This document shows, piece after piece, positions 47,807-59,300 of a stretch of 64,000 nt of DNA. Numbering within the stretch: the first letter of the stretch is position 1; each line of letters opens with the position of its first letter. The position numbers and the translations under genes were made by a program. The notes beneath the pieces were generated by a model. That model was not told the DNA's origin. It ran no database searches and was given only the letters and a program-made list of their open reading frames with translations. Location: positions 1 to 64,000 of the forward strand of contig JAURVB010010435.1 of the NCBI GenBank assembly GCA_033002965.1, written 5' to 3'. This DNA comes from Piper betle. Taxonomy: Eukaryota > Streptophyta > Magnoliopsida > Piperales > Piperaceae.

Positions 47807-50453
47807 ATATTCGACGCGGTGGGATCGAACGTTGGTATCCATGAATTTATTTAAATTATTTACCCACTACCCGGTTAATTATCAATTACCCGGTCAAGTG
47901 GAAAGTATTAGTTAACCGGTTAAGTATTTTTACCCGGTTAAGTAAACCATACCATTTAACCGTTTAAACTAGTAAAGTGAACCATATCACTAACCCATTT
48001 ACCCGGCAACGAAGTGTGTTTTCATAAACCCTAGGCCTTCTTTCATTTTATAAGGAGAAGGAGGGGGGGGCGTCATGCACATAAGCTCCTTGGACAAACG
48101 CCGGCTTCCCCATTGTTTTGGTAAGTTTCTTCCTCTCTTCTTCTTAGTTTGCATGCATACATATGATCAAAGATTATAATACAAGATAATCATGGAAACT
48201 AAGACCTGAAATCAACAAGAAAAAGGGAGGATGTAACTGGATTAGAACCAGGAATTCACCCACGAACATAAGTTGCTGCCGTGCAGCAATTCTTGTGTGT
48301 TTGTGATTAATTACAGCAACAAGTCATAATCTTTTGCTAATCAGTTGCTGCATCAACGTCCTTACTCATGTTGTAGTAATTAAAGGTGAGATTTCATAGA
48401 ATTTACAGCCAAGAATGGTAGCACGTCCTGCTGAAATTGCCAAGGATGGTAGCACGTCCTGCTGAATTGCAGCAACAGCACCATGGCGTTTGTGTCACGA
48501 CCAGTTGCATATACCACGCTGTAGGGTAGTGTTTCTCTTCTTCTGGGCGTTGGGTTGTTGTGCGGGAAGAAGGGGACGCGTGGGGCGGTGCTGCTGGCCA
48601 CGTCTGAGTCGCCATAGCAGCAGGTCGAGGTCGCCATGGCTGCTGGTTCCTCGCTGTGGTGGTGCAGTCGCCCTTTGATTGTTGCTGCTAATTTGGTTGC
48701 TAGGAAAGGGAGACAATGGGTGAAGGATAGGATCTAGATTTTGGTCGAAAGAGAAGAGCTTGGTGCTGGTTTTGGGTGAAGAGAAGAATGGTGACGGGAA
48801 GAAGAAGAAGAAGAAGAAGAAGAATGGCAGTTTTGTAATTTCGGGTTGACTCGATATGGGTTGAGTTAAAAATCATAATAATAATACCAACTCGTGTTAA
48901 AATCATTGAAATAATTAATTTAAAGGAATATGAGTTAAGTGGTCAAAATAATAAATTTATAAATTATTACATGAAATTAATAAATTTCGATCACGATAAA
49001 CGGTAATTAATTAATCGGCTGATTAAAAGCAATTAACTTAAATTGAAGGGTTATGAGGAATATTTAATAGAGACTTCACCTTTATCATATAAAAGTTATA
49101 TTTGATAAATAAAACGATTATTCTTATAATAAATTCGTAAAGTAAAATAATGGATCAATAAAAGATAATCGCGTAGAAATTACGCGATAGCATAATTAAT
49201 TAAATAAAGAAGTGTTGAACCTTATCGAATTAAATAAATTAATTAATGTGGCATATATTAAATATTTAGTTGCATGCATTTTCGACGCGAGTAAAATTAT
49301 ACTAATGTATAATTTTATGCCCCGTTCATATTAGGGTTAGCGGATTACAGTCGGACGAACCCGCAAGTTAGGTACGTATAATAGGTAGAACATCGTATTT
49401 TCCTTGTTGGTAGCCTAGGTCGGCCTGAGCCCAGATTCGACCACCATGCACGAAGTGCAACCGGGGTTAAAGAATTGACTCAGTCCGACACTGGGTCGTG
49501 TAATGTGTGTGAATCTTGTAATGCATCGATATTGTTTTGGAGTAGTGATAGCCGCCCCATAAAAAGGCTACGGCCAGGGGTGAGGCAGCGATTCCTCCAT
49601 CACACTAGAGTGCAGTGATTGCCGCCCCATAAAAAGGCTACGGCCGGGGTGTGTGAGGCACTGGCACTGAGTGCAGTGATAGCCACCCCATAAAAAGGCT
49701 ACGGCCGGGGTGTGTGAGGCACTGGCACTAGAGTTGGCAGTGAGTGCTTCCCCACAAACGGGGCATAGCGATCACCTGAGTGCAGTGATAGCCGCCCCAC
49801 AAAAAGGCTACGGCCGGGGTGTGCAAGGCATTGGCACTGGAGTGCAGTGATAGCCTCCCCATAAAAAGGCTACGGCCGGGGTGTGCGAGGCACTGGCACT
49901 AGAATTGGTAGTGAGAGCTTCCCCACAAACGGGGCATAGCAATCACCCGAGTGCAGTGATAGCTACCCCACAAAAAGGCTACGGCCGGGGTGTGCGAGGC
50001 ACTGGCACTGGAGACGGTAGTGGTAGCCTCCCCATAAAAAGGCTACGGCCGGGGTGTGCGGATCACAGCGGACACCTCCTCCACATTGTTTTGGAGTATA
50101 GCGGAATCGCTCCACCGCATATTAAAATAAATATATGAAAATGGTGGAATGTACTTGTTTGTTTTATCTATTATACTACTTAGTGTTGTAATCACTAACG
50201 CGGAATTGCCTCCGCAGGTGTGCAGATCCGAGATTAGATGATTGACAACTAGAGCATGGAGCAAAGTAATATGAGGACTCCTTTTTGTTATTTAATTAAG
50301 GAATAAGTGTGGCTGCTGGGAAACGGTCCAAGACTGTGGGATTTTATTATAAGTTATGATTTCTAATAATGTTTGACATAATTGCTTTAATTTTGAGTAA
50401 CACCTAGCCAGTTAGGCCCACAATATTATCATGAAAAATGGCGGGTCGTTACA
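47744..50453 (+). mobile_element. Solo LTR-D, complete, 2710 bp, TSD GGACT
   Basis: It starts TGTAAAGACCCGG and ends ATGGCGGGTCGTTACA, flanked by GGACT at 47739-47743 and 50454-50458. It is homologous to the LTR at 44527-47091 in opposite orientation. It includes an (AT)n tract at 47764-47800, a (GAA)n tract near 48800-48828 and a minisatellite at 49550-50062. No proteins; ORFs at 48380-48906 on both strands overlap each other and lie in its GC-rich block. Confidence 0.9.
49550..50062 (+). repeat. GC-rich minisatellite with higher-order structure inside solo LTR-D
   Basis: Seven copies of a CCCCAYAAAAAGGCTACGGC core occur about 60-110 bases apart. Each is flanked by gtgcagtgatagcc and ggggtgtgcgaggcactggcac. 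A second motif, cttccccacaaacggggcat, appears twice 171 bases apart, marking a higher-order unit. The core can pair with itself (GGCTACGGCC..; GCCnCCCCA). The 85-residue ORF at 49881-50138 runs through the array and is probably chance. Confidence 0.85.
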
Positions 50454-51339
50454 GGACTTAGGAGAGTTCTCAACATCTCCATTGTGAGAGAAGATTGCTG
50501 AATCAAGGAGGAAGAAGGAGGAAGTTGTCATGGTCGATCTCTTACTGTAGGGATTGAAACTTCAAACATTGAGGGATCTTTGGGCCTTGATCAAGGTACT
50601 CTTTTGCATGGCTTGTTTACAAATTTTGATTCATGTGTGATTGAGTTAAATTTATTTAATAGTTGTTCTCATTGGGGAGTTTGGCTAGGGGTTTGCAGTT
50701 GCAAGGATTGCTTGTTAGAAGGGTGATCTAGATGAGTCCCTTTCTGAATGAGTAACATGAAGGCAACCCGAGTGGGGTTGTCCACAAGGTCGAGCGAGTG
50801 CTTGAGAGGATTCGAGTGCAAGTTTTCCTTGTTTATCATGTGTTTATATAAGTTTGGGAGTGGTTCACGTAAATCTACATGTTTAATTATTGTTTGTCTC
50901 GATTAGGGAAGGAACTTTAGTACCGGGTCATGGTTGAAGTTTACAACGTCACTGGTTACGAGGACTGGTTATCGAGATGAGAAAGGGCAGAGGCTGGCAC
51001 AACAGAACACAAGGATTGGTGTTTGGTGAAGATTGGGTAGTGACTAGGTAAGGGGGTTTATTGTTGTTTGTGGATCAAGTGTTGAAACTTGAACGAGGAA
51101 GTAGATTTGGAGGATTTACTAGTTTTGGTGATCGGTTAGCCTCTAGATCGTGATAATGACTAAGTACTAGGAGTAGTATTTGGGAGTTACTTTGGGAGTT
51201 TATTCTTTAATGTATAACTTGTGGAAGGTTGAATGTTCTCAGGCGTGAGAATATGATGCATAGGTAGGGATTTTGGGTGAAAAAATTTACCCAAGAATCG
51301 ACCCTATGATGGTTAGGTGTGGTCTTCAACCTTGTGAAT

Positions 51340-51725
51340 TTGTGATGAATTCATGTTTTGCATCTCGAAGAGTGAATCTGTGTACTTGGAATTGCAAGAG
51401 GTTTAGGTAATAATGGTCATACTAAACAAACTATCAATAATCTTACTCGGTCCAATCGTCTTGATCTACTCTTTCTATGTGAGAGTAAGGTTTCTTCTGT
51501 AAGTACAACCCTTGTGAATAGGTGGGGACTTCATGGTGGATTTACAGTCCCTAGTGATGGTAAATTTGGAGGTCTATTCTTGGGGTGGTCCCTCTTTGTG
51601 CAGGTTCGGATTCTTCCACTCCCCTTTTGTATTATCTCATAAGTGACTAATGAGCAGTCTAAGTACTCTTTTGTCCTCTTTGCTTGTTATCGGAATTTTC
51701 TTAAATGTGATTGCTTACATTATAT
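51340..51725 (+). pseudogene. L1-type LINE ORF2, endonuclease N-terminus
   Basis: Translating on plus gives VNLCTWNCKRF, then TRSNRLDLLFLCESKVSS and WGLHGGFTVPSDGKFGGLFL. These match the start of the AP-endonuclease domain in plant L1 ORF2 (SWNCRGL, DLLFLCETK, GGLALLW). A stop follows near 51640. The domain is interrupted by the hAT element and resumes at 62534. Confidence 0.75.
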
Positions 51726-53699
51726 CATAGTTGCAAAAATTGGCCAATTTTACTCAGAATTGGCTGATTTAAATCGGGTCAAACGAATTCCGTTTGAATA
51801 AAAAGGGCGAATCATGTAGCTTTAAAAATGGTCACTCAATCGGCCAATTCACATTGATTTACAACCGATTTAAAATCATCTTAAATCGGTAAGAATCGGT
51901 TTTTACGGCTAAATGACAAAAATATACGTAAGGATGTTAATGATAAATATATTAGGCGTGGGTAAAAGAGAAATCAAAATTTGATAAACCTACAATCCCG
52001 ATCATCTAGTCGCAGACCGCCGCCGCTGTTTGCCTTGCCCCTCCTTTGGGTAGTCACTGCCGGTTGTTGAGGCCATGGCCTACTTTCGTGGATCCAATTT
52101 GCCCAGCCAGACATCGCACAAGTACTTTTCATCTTCTAGTTTCTTTGATTCTTTTCCCCCGCATTGGTGATGCCCTTTCTTGTTGATTATAGTGCTTGTT
52201 TCATTGGGAAATGGTTGTTCTTCGAAAAATGGTTGTTTTTTGTTATTTAACCTGATAAATGTGGGAAAGTGTTAGATTCTTGTGATATAAGAAATTATTT
52301 TGAAATTTCATCTTTTTGATTAACCGGGAAGAAGATAGTTGTATATGGTTTCCAATATGACAAATTAAGGAGCGTATTTTCTCGTTCCCTATAAATTTTC
52401 ATTTTTTTGATAAATGGTTGTTAACAAAGTTATAATTATGGTTGTTGTTAGTTTTGTTTCACTAGTAGTGGATTCTAATTGTTTGAGTGCAAAAAAGGAC
52501 TCTGGTGTAATATAGATATGGTTTGAAGAATTTATGGATTGATACCAACTGTGCTTGTTGGTGTAATTCATATGTTGCCTCATGTGTAGATTCATGATAT
52601 TTTGGTTTATCGAAATTGCAGTTTGAACCCACGCCTTGTACGCCGAAGGCTCCGGCATATTGCTTTGAGGTATTTTTGCCACTTGCATTTGCATTTTCTA
52701 TAGGATGTTCTGATTGTTGATATAACTGCAAATCCATACGACGCTCATTGTTGTTGAGATTTTATTTCTTTGTGGTGGATTGTTGAGTGATTGTATTGAT
52801 AGGGAGGGCAGAGGGGGTTGGCTGGGATCGATCATGGTGTTTGTAGACTATGATCATAGATCAGTCTATGTTGCTAGTTTTGAATTTGGTGTATTTGTAG
52901 GGTTTTTTTGATAAAAAAATTAAATTGAGTCGATCCCAAACTCGCCCATGAGATTTCAAATTAGAGACTCAATTGATATGTTATTTTAAAAAATACTGTT
53001 AAAGTATGTGAGATATTTTTAATTATATTGTTAAAATGTGTGATACCTTTTACTTGAACAATATGCTCTAATTTGGGTTTCAAGGGCTCTGTAGTGCACA
53101 AGAATTATTTCTACGGGTCCCTTATCCTTCTTCCATTCACGACTGCTTTGTCTGTAAATCTCCGTACCTTGTTTTATAAATTACATGTTTGAGCACTTTT
53201 ATAAAAAAATTTTTTTCCCATTATCGGATTTTGTTGTTGGCTTTCCCATATTCTCTAGGAGAGTTTCTTGTGATGCTCTTCAGGGTATGTATCCTTTCCC
53301 ATCTCACCTTTTTTCCTTTTAGCACAAGAATTTCTAATTGTTTTTTGGATAAATGTTTGTTGTTAACAAAGTTGGACTCAAGTGTGGTCTATAGAATGCA
53401 TATTGATATTGTGTGTAATTGATTTGAGTGCAAAAAAGGACCCATGTTTTTCAAACCATAAATTGGTGGATGATAATGATGATAATTGATGAACATAATG
53501 ATGTCTAATGAGGTTTTTTATGTACGAATATTTTTTGGCCAAGTTTCACCCTGATGTCTCTAAATCTTTACATGTATTCCTTGATGTGAATTTGTCTTGT
53601 TTGAAATACGTATAGGTGTTAAATATGATGAAGATGAGTAAATAGTTAAGAGGAGAACTAAGTGTGAACATTATTGATTGAAAGTGTTTAATAACCAAT

Positions 53700-56338
53700 A
53701 GTTTTGGTTGTTCATAGAGAAGATGGATATTAGTTGGGAATATGACACACTAGTTGACACAATCTAGAAGCAAGTAACCTATAGCTTTTGTACGAAAATC
53801 ATAAGTGAAAGGGTATAACACTTCAAGTAACATATTGCTAGAATCAAAGGAAATGTTGCTGCTTGTAAGAAGGTTCATAAAGCAGATTTACAAAAAATAA
53901 AAGATTATTTCAAAGATGTGAAAAAGGTCAAAAAAGAAAAAGAAAAGATTAGAGAAGAAATAAGGTCATATGGTTTGAATGAGTTAGATAAGGAAGAGAT
54001 TGAAGTTCGGGAGCAAAATATAAAAAAGATGTTGGGTGTTCTAAGTCTACTAGGAAGAGGAAGACGTTGTTTGTTAAAAGTGAGAAGAAGAGTAAATCAA
54101 AGCAAATAAGAATTTCTACGGTAGTAGAAAAGAAAGCAAAAAAGCAATTGCACGCAGCCATTGCTCAATTCTTCTATCATTGTGCAATTCCTTTTCATAT
54201 TGTTGAGTTGTCCTACTTTCATAAAAGGATGATGTGGCAGGCAAATCGGTGATCAAGGGATCAAACCTCCGGAGAGAGGTTTTTTATTAGGTAAACTTCT
54301 TACTGGTGAAGTGGCTTTTATGAATTCTAGCTTAGAGGATATAAAAGTATCATGGAAGACAACAAGTTATTCTATTATGTTTAATGGGTGGACCAATCAA
54401 TCTAGGAGAACTCTTATCAATTTATTAGTTTATTGCCCAAGAGGAATATATTTCCTTCGATCAGTTGATGCTTGAGTCAAACAAAAAAAAGATGTCAGTT
54501 ATTTATTTAGTTTACTATACAAAGTAGTAGAAGAAGTTGAGGAGGAAAATGTTGTATAGGGATTCTATGTTACATGAATTGTCCAGTTAGCCTAATTATT
54601 TATTTTCACATTGGTTGGATATGTCAAACTCATTGTTCTATTTTGAATTTTCCAGGTCATTACCGATAATGCTTCAGCATACAAAGTTGCCGAGAGAATG
54701 CTAGAACACAAGAGACCACATCTATTTTCGATTTCGTGTCTGCCCATTATATGAACTTGATGCTTAAAGATTTTGTAAAAATCAAGAAAGTTGGAACATG
54801 CATTGTGAATGCACAAAAAGTCACAAAACTAATATAGAACTACTCATGGTTATTGGCTCTTATGAGAGATAATTTTACCAATGGGCATGAATTAGTGAGA
54901 CCTAGGGCTACTCAATTTGCTACTTACATTTTGACATTTGCTAGTTTCCTAGAGCATAAACAAACATTGAAAAAAACATTTGTTTGTGAAGCATACTCAT
55001 CATCCAAGTATGTAAAAGAAGAGAATGGAATAAAAGCTGAAACTTTAAAAAAATGGAATTTGTGAATAAAATAATTGAGCCACTTGTTAGATTGTTTAGA
55101 TTCGTGGATAGTGATGAAAACCGTCAATGTCATTTGTTTATGATGAAATGCAAAAGACAATAGAAGAAATAAAGTAGTATATGGCATGAAAGCAGAACAA
55201 TACAAGTTTAGGCATGAAAGCAGAACAATACAAGTTAGTCATTGATATCATTACTAAGAAATGGGTAAATCAACTTTGTCATCCTTTTTATGTTGTAGCA
55301 TATACGCTTAATCCTCAAACTTGTTATCGCCCTGAATCTTCCATTGTATGTTTTCATTTGACTTGCGTATCTTTATGACTTTTTAATAATTTTATGTTTT
55401 TTGTATTTGAGTTCGTGTAATTTTATAGCCAATTGAGGTTTATCATGCATTCAATGATGTCATTTATCGTGTGGAATCCATGGCATCTTTGTAGGTCAAG
55501 GTACTATTTTTTTATTTTTTTATATAAAAATGTTTATGTATAGCTAAATATGATTACTATTTTTGTTTTAATATTTTTTAGTGGTTTGATTTTGTAGTTG
55601 CAAAAGGAGATTTTAGACATTCTCTTGCAATTGCCAATAGGAAAGTCCTTCATCCAGGTAAAATCCACCTTTATCCACATTTCATTTTATAGCAAACTTA
55701 TAAGTAAATAATCTTTTCAAATGTAGCATCATGGTGGGAACAACATGGTAAAAGCTGCCCTTAACTACAAAAGATAGCTATTAGAATACTTAGTCAAACT
55801 TTATCATCATCAAGGTGTGAACATAATTATAGCACTTTTGACCAAGTAAATACCAAAAAGAAATCAACTTGTAAGGAAAAGAGTGAATGATCTTATTATG
55901 TTTATTACAACATGCAGGTAAAAGAAGAAGAGTTGATATGGAGGCACAAATATGATGCATTTAGTGAACATTTTGATATTGAAGACTTATTAGATGAGTG
56001 GGTTGAGAATGGGACAACCAATCACCATCGGTAAGTTTAACTAAATTTTACATCACATTTAAGATTTTATGTATAATTTTTTAGAATTGAAATATATAGG
56101 GTATGATTTTTTCTATGTAGGATGGTTTCTTTGGTATCAATATTGACAAGAGTGATGATGAAGGTGAAGACGTCTTTGTAGCAAATAAAAGTGGCAGCAC
56201 ATTGAAAACTGCAACAAATGAAGGAATAACCAATGCTAATATGTCAAATAATGCAACTACAATTGGACTTAATGTTGATATTGGTTTTTCTTTACCTCCT
56301 CTTCCTAGTGGACTTAATGTTGATATTGGTATATCTAT
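53700..56338 (+). pseudogene. hAT transposase (BED zinc finger, DUF659, hATC) remnant
   Basis: The order on plus is BED-finger tail (SFCTKIISERV..HIARIKGNVAACKKVHK, 53720-53890), a lysine/glutamate-rich helix, a DUF659-like part (AIAQFFYHCAIPFHIVELSY at about 54154, SIMFNGWTNQSRRTLINLLV at about 54375, PRGIYFLRSVDA, VITDNASAYKVAERMLEHKR at about 54655), a middle region (NYSWLLALMRDN, WVNQLCHPFYVVAYTLNPQT) and the hATC dimerisation part (SWWEQHGKSCP, AIRILSQTLSSSRCEHNYST, HKYDAFSEHFDIEDLLDEWV). This is the full domain order of plant BED/DUF659 hAT transposases. Several stops and small frameshifts are present and some breaks may be introns. An upstream ATG at 52074 (MAYFRGSNLPSQTSHK) could start a first exon; that is a guess. 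Confidence 0.85.
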
Positions 56339-59300
56339 TGTAACACCCCGTTTCGGCTCACCCCGTGAACCGACCCAGAAATGTCACCGGTGACCGAACC
56401 GTTCGCTAATCTACTAGATTCGGTTAAGCCGACCCGGATCTACTCTCGGCGTCTCAAGATGGAGATGCAAATATGAAATGCATGAATGGGAACGATTGGG
56501 TTCTAACGGAGTCCTACATGCATGCTATGATGTACAAGCAAAATAAGACAAAACAACAAATGAAAAACTTAAAGAACATATATACTATTTTATGAAAACA
56601 CGATAACACATAACAATCTACCATAACATTAAATCATTATCTCATTCATTTTTACCCGAGCCGAGTCTGAACTCCAAGGCTCCCTACTTAGTCATATTTA
56701 TCAGTTTGTTTCATAACAAGTAATTCATTCATGCAAACACATCAAAATTATCATTTACGTAACAATAACACACCATCATTATACATACGTTACACGCGGC
56801 AGGTACATGTGTGCGCGGTTCCGTGCTGCTCCTCCGCAGTCCCGACAGCTTTCATTGCTCGCATTCCTCACCTACATATATATAGAAAAACCGTCAGTAA
56901 CGAGTGTTACCGGCCCGGAAAATAATTAATATCAATCTGGCACAGGAGAGCAAACTCTCCTGTTGAATCAAAACCATATACTTCCTCAAGAACTCTCATC
57001 AGGGCACATACGGGAGCCGTCGCCGTCGGGTCGACAACGTCCCCCTTTCTTTCTCATTCTCATACCTTGGCCATTTCTCTATCGCTTCTCGCATCAAATT
57101 TCATTCCTTACCGCCCTCTGCACCTTCCATATTACTCCTGGCCTTGAGCACAAAGGTCGAGCACTCTCAGGCAGTCGCCTTCAGTACCCTTTGAACCACA
57201 AGTCTAGACATGCGCTGCATTATAGTGCCCGTAAACCTCCACACTTCTCCGGGTTTGAGGAACTCAAAGGTGGAGTTGTCCGTGTAAAACCCGTGACTCG
57301 AGTCAGGGTTTTACGTTACCGAACCAGTCGGTTCGACCGTTGGTTCGAGTCGAGTCAGTTTCATGAACCGCGTGCTGAGTCGAGACCAGCCGTGAGTTAT
57401 GAGCGATGAGAGTCAGGTGTACCTGAATATATGATGATAACGTCGAGAAGATGGTGAGATATGAGTTATCAGAATATATGAAAGTATGCAGTATTTTTTT
57501 CTTTTTATATGTTTGATCGTAGAAATAGTTTTAGGCCGAATGACGCATTAGGGCGCGTTGGATTATATTCGGGTGGGTTATTAGTTATAGAGCATGCCAT
57601 TTGGATATTGTTGTGTTTGTTTTATTTTATGGAATTTTTCCATGTTTTTCTAGATTTTTTTTAGAATTTATTACGAACTAGATATTATTTTGACTCGAGT
57701 AGGAATCGAGTCAATACTTATTTACAAAACTGCCATTGAGGGTATTTTTCTCCCTCCCGACCTTCCTCACCCCAAACCCTCGCCGCCGCCACTGCCGCGT
57801 GCTGCCGCCGCCGCCACCGATGCCGCACTGCCGCCGATCAACGCCGCCCCGCCCGCCCGCCGTGTCGCCACGACCCACCACGGCCACCGTCTCGCCGCCA
57901 CGACGCCGGAATCGCCCCACGAAACCACCTCGGCCGCCGCCACTTCGAGCCGGATTTTGCCACCCTCTGGGCCACGCCGCCGCCTCTGTGGCCCCGACGA
58001 CCACCCCCTTGCCGTCGCCAACGTTTTCCCCACAATCCCAACCGCCGTCGAGGCCGGCCGCAGCCCAGATCGGAGCACGCCGCCACCGCCGCCCATTTTC
58101 AACACCGCCGTCGACGGCCATCGCCGCCTCGGCTGCCTTGTTTGACACCACCATCGGACCAAGCTTGTCGAGCTGGTGCCGATAGACCCCCTGATTGCCC
58201 CATCCCGAATCATCGCCAAAAAACCGTCAGAATCCGCCGGAAAACCGCCTCGGAACCGCCGAAAAATTGGATTCGTGGGAAATTTGCCGGATCATCCGCC
58301 GAAAGCACCTGGTCCAATCTGATTGGACTTCGGACGCCGCTAGGTGCCGAATTCGAGTTTCGAGCCACGAAACGGAAACCCTAGCCGTCGCCGATTTTCG
58401 ACGACGCGAGGTACAATTTATTTTAATTTAATTATTTGAAAGTATTGATTATTAGAATTGCATGCTAGGATTGGTGAATTCTATGTTATAATAATATATA
58501 TAAATGTAGATTTGATTAAGAATAGAAATATGAAATTGTATGATTGAGTGGTGTTAAAAATGGAGACTAAGAAACTAATTAGGGTAACTAGGTAATGATC
58601 ATGATCTAATGCAAACTAGCCTAAGTAGACTTGCTAGAATTGATATAGGTTAATGTGTGATGGTTGATGCGTAATTGTGTTGATTGTGTGTGCATGCTAT
58701 AGGATGTGTGATTTATCATGCGGGCGTTAGTTTTTAGCCTGATTGTGTAGGTACGGTGTAGGAGCTCGCCGCCTAGGCGCGTGGACCCGTTTGGAGCTTC
58801 TACCAGGTCCGTTTAGGACTCGTTCTTTGATTTACGCTATTCTATTGTGTATTTGGTTTATCATGTGCAGGACGAGTTAAGTGGCATTTTATCGGATCCC
58901 ACTTAACTCGGGCCATTTAGCCAACGATTTTCCGGATTAATAACCCTCGAGGATGAGATCCCTCGAGTTTGTTTTCGAACTTCAGATCCAGCTCACGTTG
59001 CCTTCGGGCTTATTGTATAAATCCCAACCCAGACCTATATATATGTATAGTTTTCGTGTTTTTGTGAGAGACTGAATGAGGGAAATCCGGCTACCGTGCT
59101 ACGCGAGCGGGCACGTGTGTGTCGACAGTGGGCTCTGGAATGATGTGCGGGCCGTTTCATTCCCGAGGGATCCTGACAACTCCACCTTTGAGTTCCTCAA
59201 ACCCGGAGAAGTGTGGAGGTTCACGGGTACTGCATTACAGCGCATGTCTAGACTTGTGGTTTCAAAGGGTACTAAAGGCGACTGCCTGAGAGTACTCGGC

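Larger units (their letters stand above)
47253..51310 (+). mobile_element. LTR-E copy 2, interrupted by a solo LTR-D
   Basis: It matches LTR-E copy 1 from the equivalent of about 30780 to the accctatga end near 51310. It lacks the LTR-A insert of copy 1. Without the nested element it is about 1.35 kb, so the 5' portion is missing. Confidence 0.7.

Noticed and set aside
49550..50062. CRISPR-like appearance of regularly spaced repeats
   Set aside because: Spacers are themselves repeats, units vary, and the array is internal to a plant LTR.
56963..57409. 148-residue plus-strand ORF
   Set aside because: It crosses the junction between LTR-A copies f and g and therefore cannot be a gene older than the insertion; no domain.
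57690..58219. Overlapping 147-151 residue ORFs on both strands
   Set aside because: They come from a CCG-rich LTR block that lacks stop codons by composition; the equivalent regions in copies e and f give different frames and lengths.
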